Shown one piece after another: positions 1 through 10,100 of a stretch of 64,000 bases of DNA. The position numbers were made by a program, and so were the translations under genes. The first letter of the stretch is position 1; every line of letters starts with the position of its first letter. The stretch covers positions 4,874,501 to 4,938,500 of the forward strand of contig NZ_JAVIWJ010000001.1 of the NCBI RefSeq assembly GCF_034314105.1. The letters run 5' to 3'. Under the pieces are notes generated by a model, which had not been told where the DNA came from, searched no databases, and saw only the letters and a list, made by a program, of their open reading frames with translations. Source of the DNA: Pseudomonas sp. AB6 (lineage in GTDB: Bacteria > Pseudomonadota > Gammaproteobacteria > Pseudomonadales > Pseudomonadaceae).

Positions 1-174
1 CATTTCAAACGCCATTCGCAGGCCGGGATGGTGATGGTCAACCTGCCAACGGCGGGTGTCGATTACCACGTGCCGTTTGGTGGTCGCAAAGGTTCTTCCT
101 ACGGTTCGCGCGAGCAAGGTCGCTACGCGCAAGAGTTCTACACCGTGGTGAAAACCAGCTACATCGGCTCGTAA
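1..174 (+). CDS. Aldehyde dehydrogenase, C-terminal fragment (probable alpha-ketoglutarate semialdehyde dehydrogenase)
   Basis: Only the last 57 codons are in the window; the gene starts upstream. The visible end contains the VNLPTAGVDYHVPFGGRKGSS stretch followed by EFYTVVKTSYIGS, typical of the C-terminus of NAD(P)-dependent aldehyde dehydrogenases of the 2,5-dioxovalerate (alpha-ketoglutarate semialdehyde) type. That enzyme oxidises the semialdehyde to 2-oxoglutarate, the last step of the oxidative hexarate pathway in pseudomonads. The following genes for a hexarate transporter and galactarate dehydratase fit this role. Family membership is clear; substrate is inferred from context. Confidence 0.8.
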   Translation, partial: HFKRHSQAGMVMVNLPTAGVDYHVPFGGRKGSSYGSREQGRYAQEFYTVVKTSYIGS

Positions 175-190
175 GTAACGCGAAACCGCT

Positions 191-253
191 AGGAGCCACC
201 TTGTTGGTGAGGCGTTAGACCTGACACGCCGCCTCGCCAACAAGTTCGCTCCT
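191..253. repeat. REPIN-like inverted repeat
   Basis: Two 24-nt arms (191-214 and 230-253) are inverted copies with three mismatches and carry the AGGAGC...TTGTTGG motif of Pseudomonas REP sequences. It lies between the aldehyde dehydrogenase and the transporter gene and could fold in the mRNA as a processing or termination barrier. It resembles the elements at about 35.5 kb and 44.85 kb. Confidence 0.7.
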
Positions 254-314
254 GAAGAGTTGTACGTAAAAGCTTTACCCGCCCAAAAAAAATAAATAGT
301 GGGAGTACTGTTAC

Positions 315-1688
315 ATGCCGCACGCCAAGCCGACCCACGTCCGCTATTTGATTCTGCTCATGCTTTTTCTGGTGACCACGATCAATTATGCCGACCGTGC
401 CACCATCGCTATCGCGGGCTCCAGCCTGCAAAAAAGTCTCGGCATCGACGCCGTTACCCTCGGCTTTATCTTTTCTGCGTTTGGTTGGGCCTACGTGGCT
501 GGCCAGATCCCCGGCGGATGGCTACTTGACCGGTTCGGGTCAAAAAAAGTCTATGCCCTGAGCATTTTCACCTGGTCGCTGTTCACCGTGCTGCAAGGCT
601 ATGTCGGTGAATTCGGCGTCTCCACGGCCATCGTCGCGCTGTTCATGCTGCGGTTTCTGGTGGGTCTGGCTGAAGCGCCATCCTTCCCAGGTAACGCACG
701 GATTGTCGCGGCCTGGTTTCCTACCGCCGAACGCGGCACTGCGTCGGCCATCTTCAATTCTGCGCAATATTTCGCCACCGTACTGTTCGCCCCGCTGATG
801 GGCTGGATCGTTTACAGCTATGGCTGGCAACACGTGTTTGTGGTGATGGGCGGCGTCGGTGTGGTGTTTTCCGCAATTTGGCTGAAAGTTATCCACAGCC
901 CGCGCAATCACCCGATGATCAACGAAGCCGAGTTCAACCATATTGCCGACAACGGCGGCATGGTCGATATGGATCAGGATAAGGGCAAAGGTGCCAGCGG
1001 TGGCCCCAAGTGGGACTACGTGCGGCAGCTGCTGACCAATCGCATGATGCTCGGCGTCTACCTGGGCCAATACTGCATCAACGGCATTACCTACTTCTTC
1101 CTGACCTGGTTCCCGGTGTACCTGGTTCAGGAACGCGGTATGACAATCCTGAAAGCCGGCTTCATTGCCTCCCTGCCAGCGATCTGTGGGTTTGTCGGCG
1201 GCGTGTTGGGCGGGATCATTTCTGACTACCTGTTGCGCAAAGGCCATTCGCTGACCTTCTCCCGCAAGGTACCGATTATCGGTGGGCTACTGTTGTCGAC
1301 GACGATTGTCGCGTGCAATTACGTGGACATCGAATGGATGGTGGTCGGTTTCATGGCCCTGGCCTTCTTCGGTAAAGGCGTTGGCGCATTGGGTTGGGCC
1401 GTGGTTTCCGATACATCGCCCAAGCAGATCGCCGGTTTGAGCGGTGGTTTGTTCAACATGTTCGGCAACATCGCTTCCATCACTACCCCTATCGTGATCG
1501 GTTACATCATCAACTCAACTGGCTCGTTCAAGTGGGCGCTGGTGTTCGTCGGTGCCAATGCGTTGGTGGCGGTGATCAGCTATGTGTTCATTGTTGGTGA
1601 AATCAAGCGCGTCGAATTGACAGAACCGTCACCTAAGGGCCTGGCAATCGGCGATGGCGCCAAAAAACTTTCTCAAGCCAAATCCTGA
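315..1688 (+). CDS. gudP: MFS transporter, glucarate/galactarate permease type
   Basis: A 457-residue polytopic protein of the major facilitator superfamily, anion:cation symporter branch. N-terminal features typical of GudP/GarP/DgoT permeases are visible: NYADRATIAIAG in the first helix region and the motif-A-like loop GGWLLDRFGSKK near residues 70-82. A hydrophilic central loop (about residues 200-240) separates two six-helix halves. The start is supported by GGGAG about 10 nt upstream. It is followed immediately, with a short overlap only if an early start is used, by galactarate dehydratase, so uptake of galactarate or glucarate is the likely role. The exact substrate is inferred from its neighbours. 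Confidence 0.82.
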   Translation: MPHAKPTHVRYLILLMLFLVTTINYADRATIAIAGSSLQKSLGIDAVTLGFIFSAFGWAYVAGQIPGGWLLDRFGSKKVYALSIFTWSLFTVLQGYVGEFGVSTAIVALFMLRFLVGLAEAPSFPGNARIVAAWFPTAERGTASAIFNSAQYFATVLFAPLMGWIVYSYGWQHVFVVMGGVGVVFSAIWLKVIHSPRNHPMINEAEFNHIADNGGMVDMDQDKGKGASGGPKWDYVRQLLTNRMMLGVYLGQYCINGITYFFLTWFPVYLVQERGMTILKAGFIASLPAICGFVGGVLGGIISDYLLRKGHSLTFSRKVPIIGGLLLSTTIVACNYVDIEWMVVGFMALAFFGKGVGALGWAVVSDTSPKQIAGLSGGLFNMFGNIASITTPIVIGYIINSTGSFKWALVFVGANALVAVISYVFIVGEIKRVELTEPSPKGLAIGDGAKKLSQAKS

Positions 1689-1698
1689 GGAAACCGTG

Positions 1699-3252
1699 AT
1701 GAACCTGATTCAACATGCCGATTCGCCACGCTACATTCAGTTGAATGCCCTCGATAACGTGGTTGTCGTGGTCAACGATCAAGGTGTGCCTGCGGGCACC
1801 CGGTTCGACAACGGTTTGGTAACGCTGGATAACGTGCCGCAAAGCCACAAGGTCAACTTAGTGGACATCGCCGAAGGGGAGCCTGTTATTCGTTACGGGC
1901 ACACCATTGGTTTTGCCTTGCAAGCTATCCCGCGTGGCAGTTGGGTCAGGGAAGATCACCTGCGCATGCCGACCGCGCCGCCGCTGGACAGCCTGCCGTT
2001 GTCCACTGATGTGCCGGAACAGGGCGAGCCGCTGGAAGGTTTCACTTTCGAAGGTTATCGCAACGCTGACGGCACTGTCGGTACGCGCAATATTCTGGGC
2101 ATCACTACTACTGTGCAATGCGTCACCGGGGTGCTTGATCATGCGGTCAAGCGCATCCGTGACGAGTTGCTGCCTAAATACCCGAACGTCGATGACGTGG
2201 TGGCGCTGACCCACAGTTATGGCTGTGGCGTGGCGATCACGGCAAAAGATGCCTACATTCCGATCCGTACCGTGCGCAACTTGGCGCGTAACCCGAACCT
2301 GGGCGGCGAAGCGCTGGTGATCAGCCTGGGTTGCGAGAAATTGCAGCCGGGGCAAGTCATGCACGAAAACGATAGCTCGGTGGACCTCGACGACCCGTGG
2401 CTGTATCGGCTTCAGGACTCGAGCCACGGTTTCGTGGAAATGATCGAGCAGATCATGGACATGGCCGAGACCCGCTTGAAGAAACTCGATCAACGTCGTC
2501 GCGAAACCGTGCCGGCGTCCGAGCTGATTTTGGGCATGCAATGCGGTGGGAGCGATGCGTTTTCCGGCATCACCGCGAACCCGGCGCTGGGCTACGCCTC
2601 GGATTTGCTGTTACGCGCCGGTGCGACGGTGATGTTCTCCGAAGTGACCGAAGTGCGTGATGCGATTTACTTGCTGACCTCGCGCGCGGAAACCGTCGAA
2701 GTGGCTCAAGAACTGGTTCGAGAAATGGACTGGTACGACCGTTACCTGGCCAAGGGCGAGGCCGACCGCAGCGCCAACACCACGCCGGGCAACAAGAAGG
2801 GCGGGCTGTCGAACATCGTCGAAAAATCCTTGGGCTCCATCGTCAAATCCGGACGCAGCGCGATCAACGGGGTGCTTGGACCTGGCGAACGCTTCACGCG
2901 CAAAGGACTGATTTTCTGTGCAACGCCGGCCAGTGATTTTGTCTGCGGTACGTTGCAGCTGGCGGCCGGGATGAATCTGCATGTATTTACCACCGGACGC
3001 GGAACGCCGTATGGCTTGGCAATGGCGCCAGTGGTGAAGGTGTCGACGCGCACCGAGCTGTCCCAGCGTTGGCCAGACCTGATCGATATCGATGCAGGGC
3101 GCATCGCCACCGGGCGCGCCAGCATCGAAGAGTTGGGTTGGGAGTTGTTTCACTTCTACCTGGACGTCGCCAGTGGCAGGAAAAAAACCTGCGCCGAAGC
3201 GCTACGCCTGCACAACGACATCACTTTGTTCAACCCGGCGCCGATCACCTGA
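1699..3252 (+). CDS. garD: Galactarate dehydratase
   Basis: A 517-residue UxaA-family dehydratase, close to the usual length of GarD (about 520). It converts galactarate (meso-galactaric acid) to 5-dehydro-4-deoxy-glucarate, an iron-dependent reaction. The N-terminal SAF domain (IRYGHTIGFALQAIPRGSWV) is followed by the catalytic part with HSYGCGVAI, ISLGCEKLQPGQ and GMQCGGSDAFSGITANPALG. An in-frame ATG at 1654 would overlap the transporter, but the ATG at 1699 is preceded by TGAGGAAACC at proper spacing and gives the family's normal N-terminus (MNLIQHADSPRYI). It forms an operon with the transporter and the semialdehyde dehydrogenase upstream. Confidence 0.92.
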   Translation: MNLIQHADSPRYIQLNALDNVVVVVNDQGVPAGTRFDNGLVTLDNVPQSHKVNLVDIAEGEPVIRYGHTIGFALQAIPRGSWVREDHLRMPTAPPLDSLPLSTDVPEQGEPLEGFTFEGYRNADGTVGTRNILGITTTVQCVTGVLDHAVKRIRDELLPKYPNVDDVVALTHSYGCGVAITAKDAYIPIRTVRNLARNPNLGGEALVISLGCEKLQPGQVMHENDSSVDLDDPWLYRLQDSSHGFVEMIEQIMDMAETRLKKLDQRRRETVPASELILGMQCGGSDAFSGITANPALGYASDLLLRAGATVMFSEVTEVRDAIYLLTSRAETVEVAQELVREMDWYDRYLAKGEADRSANTTPGNKKGGLSNIVEKSLGSIVKSGRSAINGVLGPGERFTRKGLIFCATPASDFVCGTLQLAAGMNLHVFTTGRGTPYGLAMAPVVKVSTRTELSQRWPDLIDIDAGRIATGRASIEELGWELFHFYLDVASGRKKTCAEALRLHNDITLFNPAPIT

Positions 3253-3449
3253 CGCCTGTGATCGATTAGCCCTAATGCATCGTGAGAATTCGCTGTCGCA
3301 CAATCTGTATAGATGGACATAGCTCGGTTTCTCCCGCCGGTCCTTACCTCTGAACTTTAGCCAATATGCTGGCCTCCCTATTCTGTTGAGGCCACTCTGA
3401 CGCGGCCTCCCTTTTGGCACTGCATATTTGCATAACCAGGGAGCACCCC

Positions 3450-4637
3450 ATGCGAGCACTTACCTACCACGGCGCCCATGACGTAAGGGTTGATAACGTT
3501 CCAGATCCGGTCCTCAAAGACGCGGATGACATCATTTTGAAAGTCACGGCCACCGCTATTTGCGGGTCTGATTTACACCTCTATCGGGGAAAAATTCCCG
3601 CCGTGGAACATGGCGATATCTTCGGTCATGAATTCATGGGGGTTGTTGAGGAAGTGGGTTCTCAAGTTACGGCAGTGAAGCCAGGCGATCGGGTTGTAAT
3701 TCCTTTTGTGATCGCGTGCGGCAGCTGCTTTTTCTGTCAGCAAGATCAGTTCGCAGCGTGCGAAACCACCAATACCGGACGCGGTGCGATTCTGAATAAA
3801 AAGTCAATTCCGCCTGGTGCGGCCTTATTTGGATTCAGTCATTTATACGGCGGCGTGCCAGGCGGCCAGGCTGAGTATGTGCGGGTGCCGAAGGCCAATA
3901 CTGGGCCCTTCAAGGTGCCGGGTACGTTGGCTGACGAGAAAGTACTGTTCTTGTCCGATATTTTGCCTACCGCGTGGCAGGCCGTGTTGAACGCTGGTAT
4001 CGGCAAGGGCTCCAGTGTTGCGATTTATGGCGCGGGACCGGTGGGGTTGCTTAGTGCGGCCTGCGCCAAGATGTTAGGTGCTGAAAAGATTTTCATGGTG
4101 GACCATCACCCGTACCGCCTGGAATACGCGCAGAGCACTTACGGCGTTATCCCGATCAACTTCGATGACGACGATGATCCCGCCGACACCATCATTCGCC
4201 AAACCCCGGGGATGCGCGGCGTGGATGGTGTGATCGATGCCGTGGGTTTTGAGGCCAAGGGCAGCACCACTGAAACGGTGTTAGCCACCCTCAAACTCGA
4301 AGGCAGCAGCGGCAAAGCCTTGCGTCAGTGCATCGCCGCCGTACGTCGTGGCGGTACGGTGAGTGTTCCGGGGGTCTACGCGGGATTTATCCATGGCTTC
4401 CTGTTTGGCGACGCCTTCGATAAAGGCCTGACATTTAAAATGGGCCAGACCCATGTGCAGCGTTATCTACCTGAGCTGCTGGAACACATCGAAAGCGGCG
4501 CGCTGACACCAGAGGCCATCATCACGCATCGGATGTCTCTGGAAGATGCAGTGGAGGGCTACAAAATCTTCGACAAAAAACAAGAGGATTGCCGCAAGGT
4601 GATTTTGACCCCGGGCATGAGTTCGCAAGCCAGCTAG
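3450..4637 (+). CDS. Zinc-dependent alcohol/formaldehyde dehydrogenase family protein
   Basis: A 395-residue medium-chain dehydrogenase/reductase. The catalytic zinc region is visible as AICGSDLHLYRG and GHEFMGVVEEVG, the structural zinc site as CGSCFFCQQDQFAAC, and the NAD-binding Rossmann turn as YGAGPVGLLSA. The long insertions before the C-terminus resemble the glutathione-independent formaldehyde dehydrogenase-like subgroup. The ATG at 3450 has GGGAG upstream; the in-frame ATG at 3414 would add 12 residues without a family match. It stands alone on the plus strand. The substrate cannot be told from sequence. Confidence 0.85.
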   Translation: MRALTYHGAHDVRVDNVPDPVLKDADDIILKVTATAICGSDLHLYRGKIPAVEHGDIFGHEFMGVVEEVGSQVTAVKPGDRVVIPFVIACGSCFFCQQDQFAACETTNTGRGAILNKKSIPPGAALFGFSHLYGGVPGGQAEYVRVPKANTGPFKVPGTLADEKVLFLSDILPTAWQAVLNAGIGKGSSVAIYGAGPVGLLSAACAKMLGAEKIFMVDHHPYRLEYAQSTYGVIPINFDDDDDPADTIIRQTPGMRGVDGVIDAVGFEAKGSTTETVLATLKLEGSSGKALRQCIAAVRRGGTVSVPGVYAGFIHGFLFGDAFDKGLTFKMGQTHVQRYLPELLEHIESGALTPEAIITHRMSLEDAVEGYKIFDKKQEDCRKVILTPGMSSQAS

Positions 4638-4885
4638 TTTTGGTCAGCTCTGAGTTAACAGCGTGACGGCAATATGCACTGTTTTTGTGAGGTGTGTTCA
4701 TGCAAATTGCACGGAGCTGCTCGATAAGTGATTTGTATAAGCGTTTGTTTTTATTGGTGATTAATCTTTAGTCGGAGCGGGCACGGAAGATGCTGTAAGC
4801 CTCCAGTGAGCTTCTAGCTCCGCCCTTTATCAATTCGGGCCAGGCGATCGTATTTATGAGTTGCCAGCCTTTTTGGAGAACCGTG
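4638..4885. other. Intergenic region without recognised gene
   Basis: 248 bases between the alcohol dehydrogenase and the hemerythrin-like gene. It has a TA-rich stretch around 4725-4770 that could hold a promoter for the downstream gene. No convincing ORF, RNA gene or repeat was seen. Confidence 0.4.
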
Positions 4886-5362
4886 ATGAATGCTATCGAC
4901 ATGCTTGTTCAAGACCATGTACGGGTCAAAGAAATTCTTACTCAACTGAGTGAGTCTTCAGAGCGCGCCCTTAAAAAACGCGCCGATCTGTTGACTAAAT
5001 TGGAGATGGAGTTGGTTATCCATACCCAGCTCGAAGAGGAAATTCTTTACCCTGCGTTTAAAGCTGCGGGCAGTAAGGAACAGGACATTATGTATTACGA
5101 AGCCAAGGAAGAGCACCGTACCGTCGATTCCCTGGTGCTGCCGGATTTGAAAGCTACCGACCCCGGCACGCCTGAATTCGCTGGGAGAGTCAAAGTGATA
5201 AAGGAACTGCTGGAACACCACATCGAAGAAGAAGAGGAGGAAATGTTTCCTCAGTGCGAAGAACTTTTAGGAAAAGAAAAGCTGGACGAAATTGGCAAGG
5301 AGATGGAAGTGCTGAAGGCTCAACTGAAGAAGTCGTTGATGGCCGATATGAAGGCAGCATGA
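4886..5362 (+). CDS. Hemerythrin HHE domain protein
   Basis: A 158-residue, all-helical cytosolic protein. Histidine and acidic motifs of hemerythrin-like domains are visible in order: VQDHVRVKEIL near the start, HTQLEEEILYPAF, EEHRTVDSL, and HHIEEEEEEMFP towards the end. These normally ligate a di-iron centre that binds oxygen or reacts with NO or peroxide. The ATG at 4886 follows GGAGAACCGTG, a good Shine-Dalgarno site; the in-frame ATG at 4856 lacks one. It is a single-gene unit ending in a strong terminator. The physiological role is unknown. Confidence 0.85.
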   Translation: MNAIDMLVQDHVRVKEILTQLSESSERALKKRADLLTKLEMELVIHTQLEEEILYPAFKAAGSKEQDIMYYEAKEEHRTVDSLVLPDLKATDPGTPEFAGRVKVIKELLEHHIEEEEEEMFPQCEELLGKEKLDEIGKEMEVLKAQLKKSLMADMKAA

Positions 5363-5376
5363 CAGGTGGATTTTCA

Positions 5377-5405
5377 AAAGGGCGCTCACTGAGCGCCCTT
5401 TTTTA
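5377..5405 (+). terminator. Rho-independent terminator of the hemerythrin gene
   Basis: A GC-rich hairpin (AAGGGCGCT / AGCGCCCTT, loop CACTG) followed by a run of T, 15 nt after the stop codon. Confidence 0.9.
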
Positions 5406-5497
5406 TAGTGATCGAATCAAAGCCCGTTCTGCTAGATGGAATCTTCGCTATGGACAGACGCTAGGCGCTTCACTCCGCGAACGAATAGGTTAAGTCT

Positions 5498-5770
5498 TCA
5501 ATTGCTCTGAATTTTTTGCATCGCTTGGGTCGTTAATGAAATGCACTCGCGAACACCGTCATCGCTATTTCGAGCGAACGCCGCTTCGGCTCGGTGAAGG
5601 GTCGAGTCGATGTCACCCCTTAGCTGATCGTTCATTCCCTGATTACTGGACTGGGCATCTCTGACTTTCTGCAAGTTGATCTGACAGAGACTACTTTCGT
5701 TCCCCGCAAAAACCGGGAGCGTCAACGTGGTAGCGGTTAGGAACAATCCAATCAGTACACAACGCTTCAT
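5498..5770 (-). CDS. Small exported two-cysteine protein (paralogue A)
   Basis: A 90-residue protein with a clear signal peptide (MKRCVLIGLFLTATTLTLPVFA, cleavage expected after VFA). The mature part of about 68 residues is helical and has two cysteines (LCQINLQ and ECISLTTQAMQ). The pattern LC..NLQ...D....C I.LTT.A recurs in the protein at 26180-26470, so the two are paralogues. The cysteines probably form one disulfide in the periplasm. The family is not recognised and no function is proposed. It reads on the minus strand, away from the hemerythrin gene. Confidence 0.75.
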   Translation of the reverse strand: MKRCVLIGLFLTATTLTLPVFAGNESSLCQINLQKVRDAQSSNQGMNDQLRGDIDSTLHRAEAAFARNSDDGVRECISLTTQAMQKIQSN

Positions 5771-6182
5771 GGAAACTCCAATGACATGACGGCCAAGTGG
5801 CCTGAGCGGTTTTGATTATAGCGTGTTGAGTTCGGTTCCCTGCAGGGTGCTGAATAGTTGAGGTAAAAAAGCGCGAGATAGCGTTGGGTAGAGGTAAGGC
5901 CGTAGTTGTTGTTTTTGGGTCCCGTGCATCGTTTTGAGTTTTTTTCGGCTGAAGAATCTCGCCCATTCGTTTATCGGGTGTAACATCAGTGAGCGGTAAA
6001 GTGCACGCCAGGTTTCTGGTAAATAGTTTGCTTAAACAGAATTTTTCCCCGCTCTGGCTAACCCAAGTCAATGCCTACCCCCTGGATCGCAAGCTCGCGG
6101 GGTTGTCGGCGTTGTAATTCCTGTTGTGCAGTTCTTCTTCCTCTGTAGTCTCAGTGAAGGTTTCAATAACCTAGGTGTGTAC
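5771..6182. other. Region upstream of the cas operon
   Basis: 412 bases between the small exported protein and cas1. It must hold the promoters for both divergent units. It is AT-rich around 5860-5960 and 6010-6060. There is no type I-F repeat on either strand here, so the second CRISPR array often found on the cas1 side in P. aeruginosa is absent. No other gene was recognised. Confidence 0.5.
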
Positions 6183-7160
6183 ATGGATGACTTAAACGCA
6201 TCAGACTTGAAATCGATCCTGCACTCCAAGCGCGCCAATATTTACTACCTCGAATATTGTCGGGTTTTGGTTAATGGCGGGCGTGTCGAGTATGTGACGG
6301 ATGAAGGTAAGCGTTCGCTGTACTGGAATATCCCTATTGCCAACACCACGACAGTGCTACTGGGGACAGGAACATCTGTCACCCAAGCTGCGATGCGCGA
6401 ACTGGCTAAAGCGGGTGTGCTGGTTGGGTTTGCGGGTGGGGGCGGTACGCCCCTGTTCAGCGCTAATGAAATCGATATCGAAGTGGCCTGGTTTTCACCG
6501 CAAAGTGAGTACCGCCCTACCGAATATCTTCAGTACTGGGTGCGTTTTTGGTTCGATGATGAGTTACGCCTAGAAGCAGCCAAAGCATTTCAACGCCTAC
6601 GTCTGGAGCGAGTCAGGCAGCATTGGCTGACCAACCGTCCGCTCAAAGAGGCGGGCTTCCAAATTGATGCTGCAACCTTGGATGCTGCGCTGCAGCAGTC
6701 CCTTATGTACCTAAATGCGGCGCCGGATCACACTTTTTTGCTTACCGAGGAAGCGCGGCTGACTAAGCTGCTGTTCAAACTAGCGGCGCGCGCCATGAAA
6801 TATGGCGATTTTGTTCGCGCCAAACGTGGCAGCGGTAACGATCCTGCTAATCGCTTTCTTGATCATGGTAATTACCTGGCCTATGGTTTGGCCGCCACCG
6901 CAACTTGGGTGCTTGGCTTGCCTCACGGCTTGGCGGTTTTACATGGCAAGACGCGCCGTGGCGGATTGGTGTTCGATGCAGCGGACTTGATCAAGGATGC
7001 GATGATTTTGCCTCAAGCTTTTATTTCCGCCATGCGCGGGGATGATGAGCAGGAGTTTCGCCAAGCCTGCATTGAAAGCCTGACCCGTAACGAGGCTCTA
7101 GACTTCATGATTGACAGCCTTAAAGCCGTGGCGCAGCAGTTGGGGAATTCGCAGAAGTGA
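6183..7160 (+). CDS. cas1: CRISPR-associated endonuclease Cas1, type I-F
   Basis: A 325-residue Cas1 of subtype I-F, the integrase that, with the Cas2 part of Cas2-3, inserts new spacers at the leader end of the array. The family's metal-binding residues are visible: a glutamate in LTEEARLTKLLFKLA, the histidine in HGLAVLHGKTRRGGLVF and the aspartate in FDAADLIKDA. An upstream in-frame start at 6126 is possible, but the ATG at 6183 gives the standard N-terminus (MDDLNASDLKSILHSKRANI) and has AGGTG upstream. It overlaps the following gene by 4 nt, showing translational coupling. Confidence 0.95.
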   Translation: MDDLNASDLKSILHSKRANIYYLEYCRVLVNGGRVEYVTDEGKRSLYWNIPIANTTTVLLGTGTSVTQAAMRELAKAGVLVGFAGGGGTPLFSANEIDIEVAWFSPQSEYRPTEYLQYWVRFWFDDELRLEAAKAFQRLRLERVRQHWLTNRPLKEAGFQIDAATLDAALQQSLMYLNAAPDHTFLLTEEARLTKLLFKLAARAMKYGDFVRAKRGSGNDPANRFLDHGNYLAYGLAATATWVLGLPHGLAVLHGKTRRGGLVFDAADLIKDAMILPQAFISAMRGDDEQEFRQACIESLTRNEALDFMIDSLKAVAQQLGNSQK

Positions 7161-10100
7161 ATGTTTTGCTGATCTGCCAATGCGATAAACGAGCTTTAAA
7201 TGAGAGTCGTCGTATTCTCGACCAGTTTGCCGAACGCCGTGGCGAACGTACTTGGCAAACACCGATTACTCAGCAAGGTCTCGACACTCTGCGGCGGTTA
7301 CTAAGGAAGACAGCCCGGCGAAATACCTCTGTCGCCTGTCATTGGATTCGCGGCCGTGACCATAGCGAAATGCTGTGGATAGTTGGAGATGCTAGCCGTT
7401 TTAATGCCCAAGGTGCGGTACCGACCAACAGTACCGAGCGCGACGTGTTGCGGAGCCAAAATGAAAATGACTGGCATACCGGTGAAGACATCCGTCTGTT
7501 GGCTGGGCTGGCATCTTTGTTCCATGATTTTGGCAAGGCCAGTCAAGCTTTTCAGAACAAACTCAGCAGTAAAAAACCACTTGCCGATGCTTATCGGCAT
7601 GAGTGGGTGTCTCTGCGTTTGTTTCAAGCCTTTGTGGGAAATGATAGCGATGAGGCCTGGTTGCAACGTCTTGCCTCTTTGACGAACGGCACAGAAGATA
7701 AAGGCTGGCAGGAGCGCTTACTAACACTGCGCGATGGCCTCAGCACACCCTCACCGCGTAGCCCCTTCAATATTTTGCCGCGTCTGGCTCGGGCCATCGG
7801 TTGGTTGATCCTCAGTCATCATCGTTTACCGGTGCAGCCTTATGACGAAGTGTTGCATTCACAAACACTGAAAAACCTGCCTCACGGAATAACGTCAGAA
7901 TGGAACGCCGCTCGTCTTCAGGCTGATTTAAAGGAAAAAACTGCCTGCTGGACCTTTAAAAACTCGCTCCCGCTCGCTAGTAAACATTGGTGTGAGCACG
8001 CCGCCAAGCTAGCTGAACGCATGCTGGCGCGCACCGGCTTCAGTACGACGGATTGGTTGGTAAACCCCTACGTTACCCATGTTTCTCGATTAATTTTGAT
8101 GCTGGCTGATCATCACTACTCCAGTGAACCCTCGCACCCACGTTATGGCGATGCCGATTATCCGTTGTTCGCCAATACTGACCGCGAGACGGGGCAGTTG
8201 AAACAGCGATTGGATGAGCATCTGATCGGTGTTGCGGTACACAGTGGGCGTATTGCACACAGCTTGCCGCAGTTAGAGCGCCGGTTGCCGAGTATTGCCC
8301 GGCACAAAGGCTTTAAACGACGCAGTGCCGATGAGCGTTTTCGCTGGCAAGACAAAGCCTACGACCTCGCTACCGCGCTACAAGTACGTTCTGCCCAGCA
8401 GGGCTTTTTCGGCGTCAACATGGCCTCTACCGGGTGCGGCAAAACGTTGGCTAATGGCCGGATTCTTTACGGCTTGTCTGATCCGCAGCGTGGGGCACGT
8501 TTCTCTATCGCACTGGGCCTGCGTAGCCTGACTCTGCAAACCGGTCAGGCCTACCGTGATCGATTGAAATTGGGCGACGACGATCTGGCTGTTGTGGTCG
8601 GCGGTATAGCGATCAAAGAACTTTTCGACCGCGCCAGAGGGTCGCTGGATCGTAGCGGCTCAGAATCGGCCGAGCAGCTTCAGGACGACGACAGTTATGT
8701 GCATTACCAAGGCAGCCTTGAGGAGGGCGCGCTGAAAAACTGGTTAGGCAAAAACTCCGCCGCACAGCGTATGCTCGATGCTCCCGTTTTAGTCTGCACG
8801 GTCGATCATTTGATTCCTGCCACCGAAGGTACGCGGGGTGGACGTCAGATCGCACCGATGTTGCGGCTGATGACCGCTGATTTGGTGCTGGACGAACCCG
8901 ATGATTTTGACCTTAACGACTTGCCCGCGTTGAGTCGTCTGGTTTACTGGGCTGGCTTGCTTGGCAGCCGGGTACTATTGTCTTCGGCAACGCTGCCGCC
9001 GGCTTTGATTCAGGGACTGTTCGCCGCATATCTGGAAGGGCGCCGCTCTTTTCAAACCAACAGAGGAGTGCCCGGCCAGCGGTTAAACGTCTGTTGCGCA
9101 TGGTTTGATGAGTTCGCCGCAGAGGCGAGTGAGCACATGGTTTCCGAGTCTTTTACTGATGCTCACAGCACTTTTGTGGGCAAACGCATTGCCAAGCTAA
9201 GGCAGGCTGAAGTACGTCGATTGGCGCAGATTCAGCCAGTGCCGATAACCGTGAGCGGCGCCCCAGAAATACGCAACGAGCTAGCAACTCACCTGCACCG
9301 CATGCTCCATCAGTTGCACCGGGAGCATCACAGTGTCGATCCGGTCAGCCAAAAGCGCGTCAGTTTTGGCTTGCTGCGCATGGCTAATGTCGACCCGATG
9401 ATTGATGTCGCTCAGGCCTTGTTCAAATTAGGTGCCGAGGCAGGTTGCCGAATTCATCTGTGCTGTTATCACGCACGCCACCTGTTATTGATGCGTTCTG
9501 CTATCGAAAGGCGTCTTGATCGGTTGTTAAATCGTCACGATCCAGACGCTGTATTTGCCGACGTTGAGTTACGAGCCTGGCTGGATGCGAGCCCCGAGCC
9601 AGAGCAGATTTTTGTAGTGCTGGCGTCACCGGTCGCAGAGGTCGGGCGCGATCACGATTACGACTGGGGTATCGTTGAACCGTCCTCTATGCGCTCGATT
9701 ATTCAGCTGGCTGGACGCATTCGGCGGCACCGTCCGGGGCCGTGTCAGTCAGCCAATGTGTATCTGCTGGAGCGCAACGTAAAAGCGTTAGAGGGGAGAG
9801 CGCCAGCTTTCTGCAGGCCTGGATTTGAGAGCCCTGAATTTATGCTTGCCAGCCACAACCTAAGTGACGTGTTGAGCGTGGAGCAACTGAACATGATTGA
9901 CGCGCGGCCACGGATTGCCGAGCGAGCGGAGTTGCAACCGCGCAGTAACCTGGTTGACCTGGAGCATGTGCGACTTAGGGCATTGATGCTCGGTGAAAGC
10001 ACGAAGTCAGGCTTCCCGGTGCCGCTTTGGTGGCAAACGCGGGCGGCGCTGTCTGGCGAGTTGCAGCGTAAACAGCGCTTTCGCGATGACCCGCTGGGGC

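Noticed and set aside
5771..6182. A second CRISPR array upstream of cas1
   Set aside because: Looked for the repeat stem CTGCC-GTATA-GGCAG on both strands and found none.
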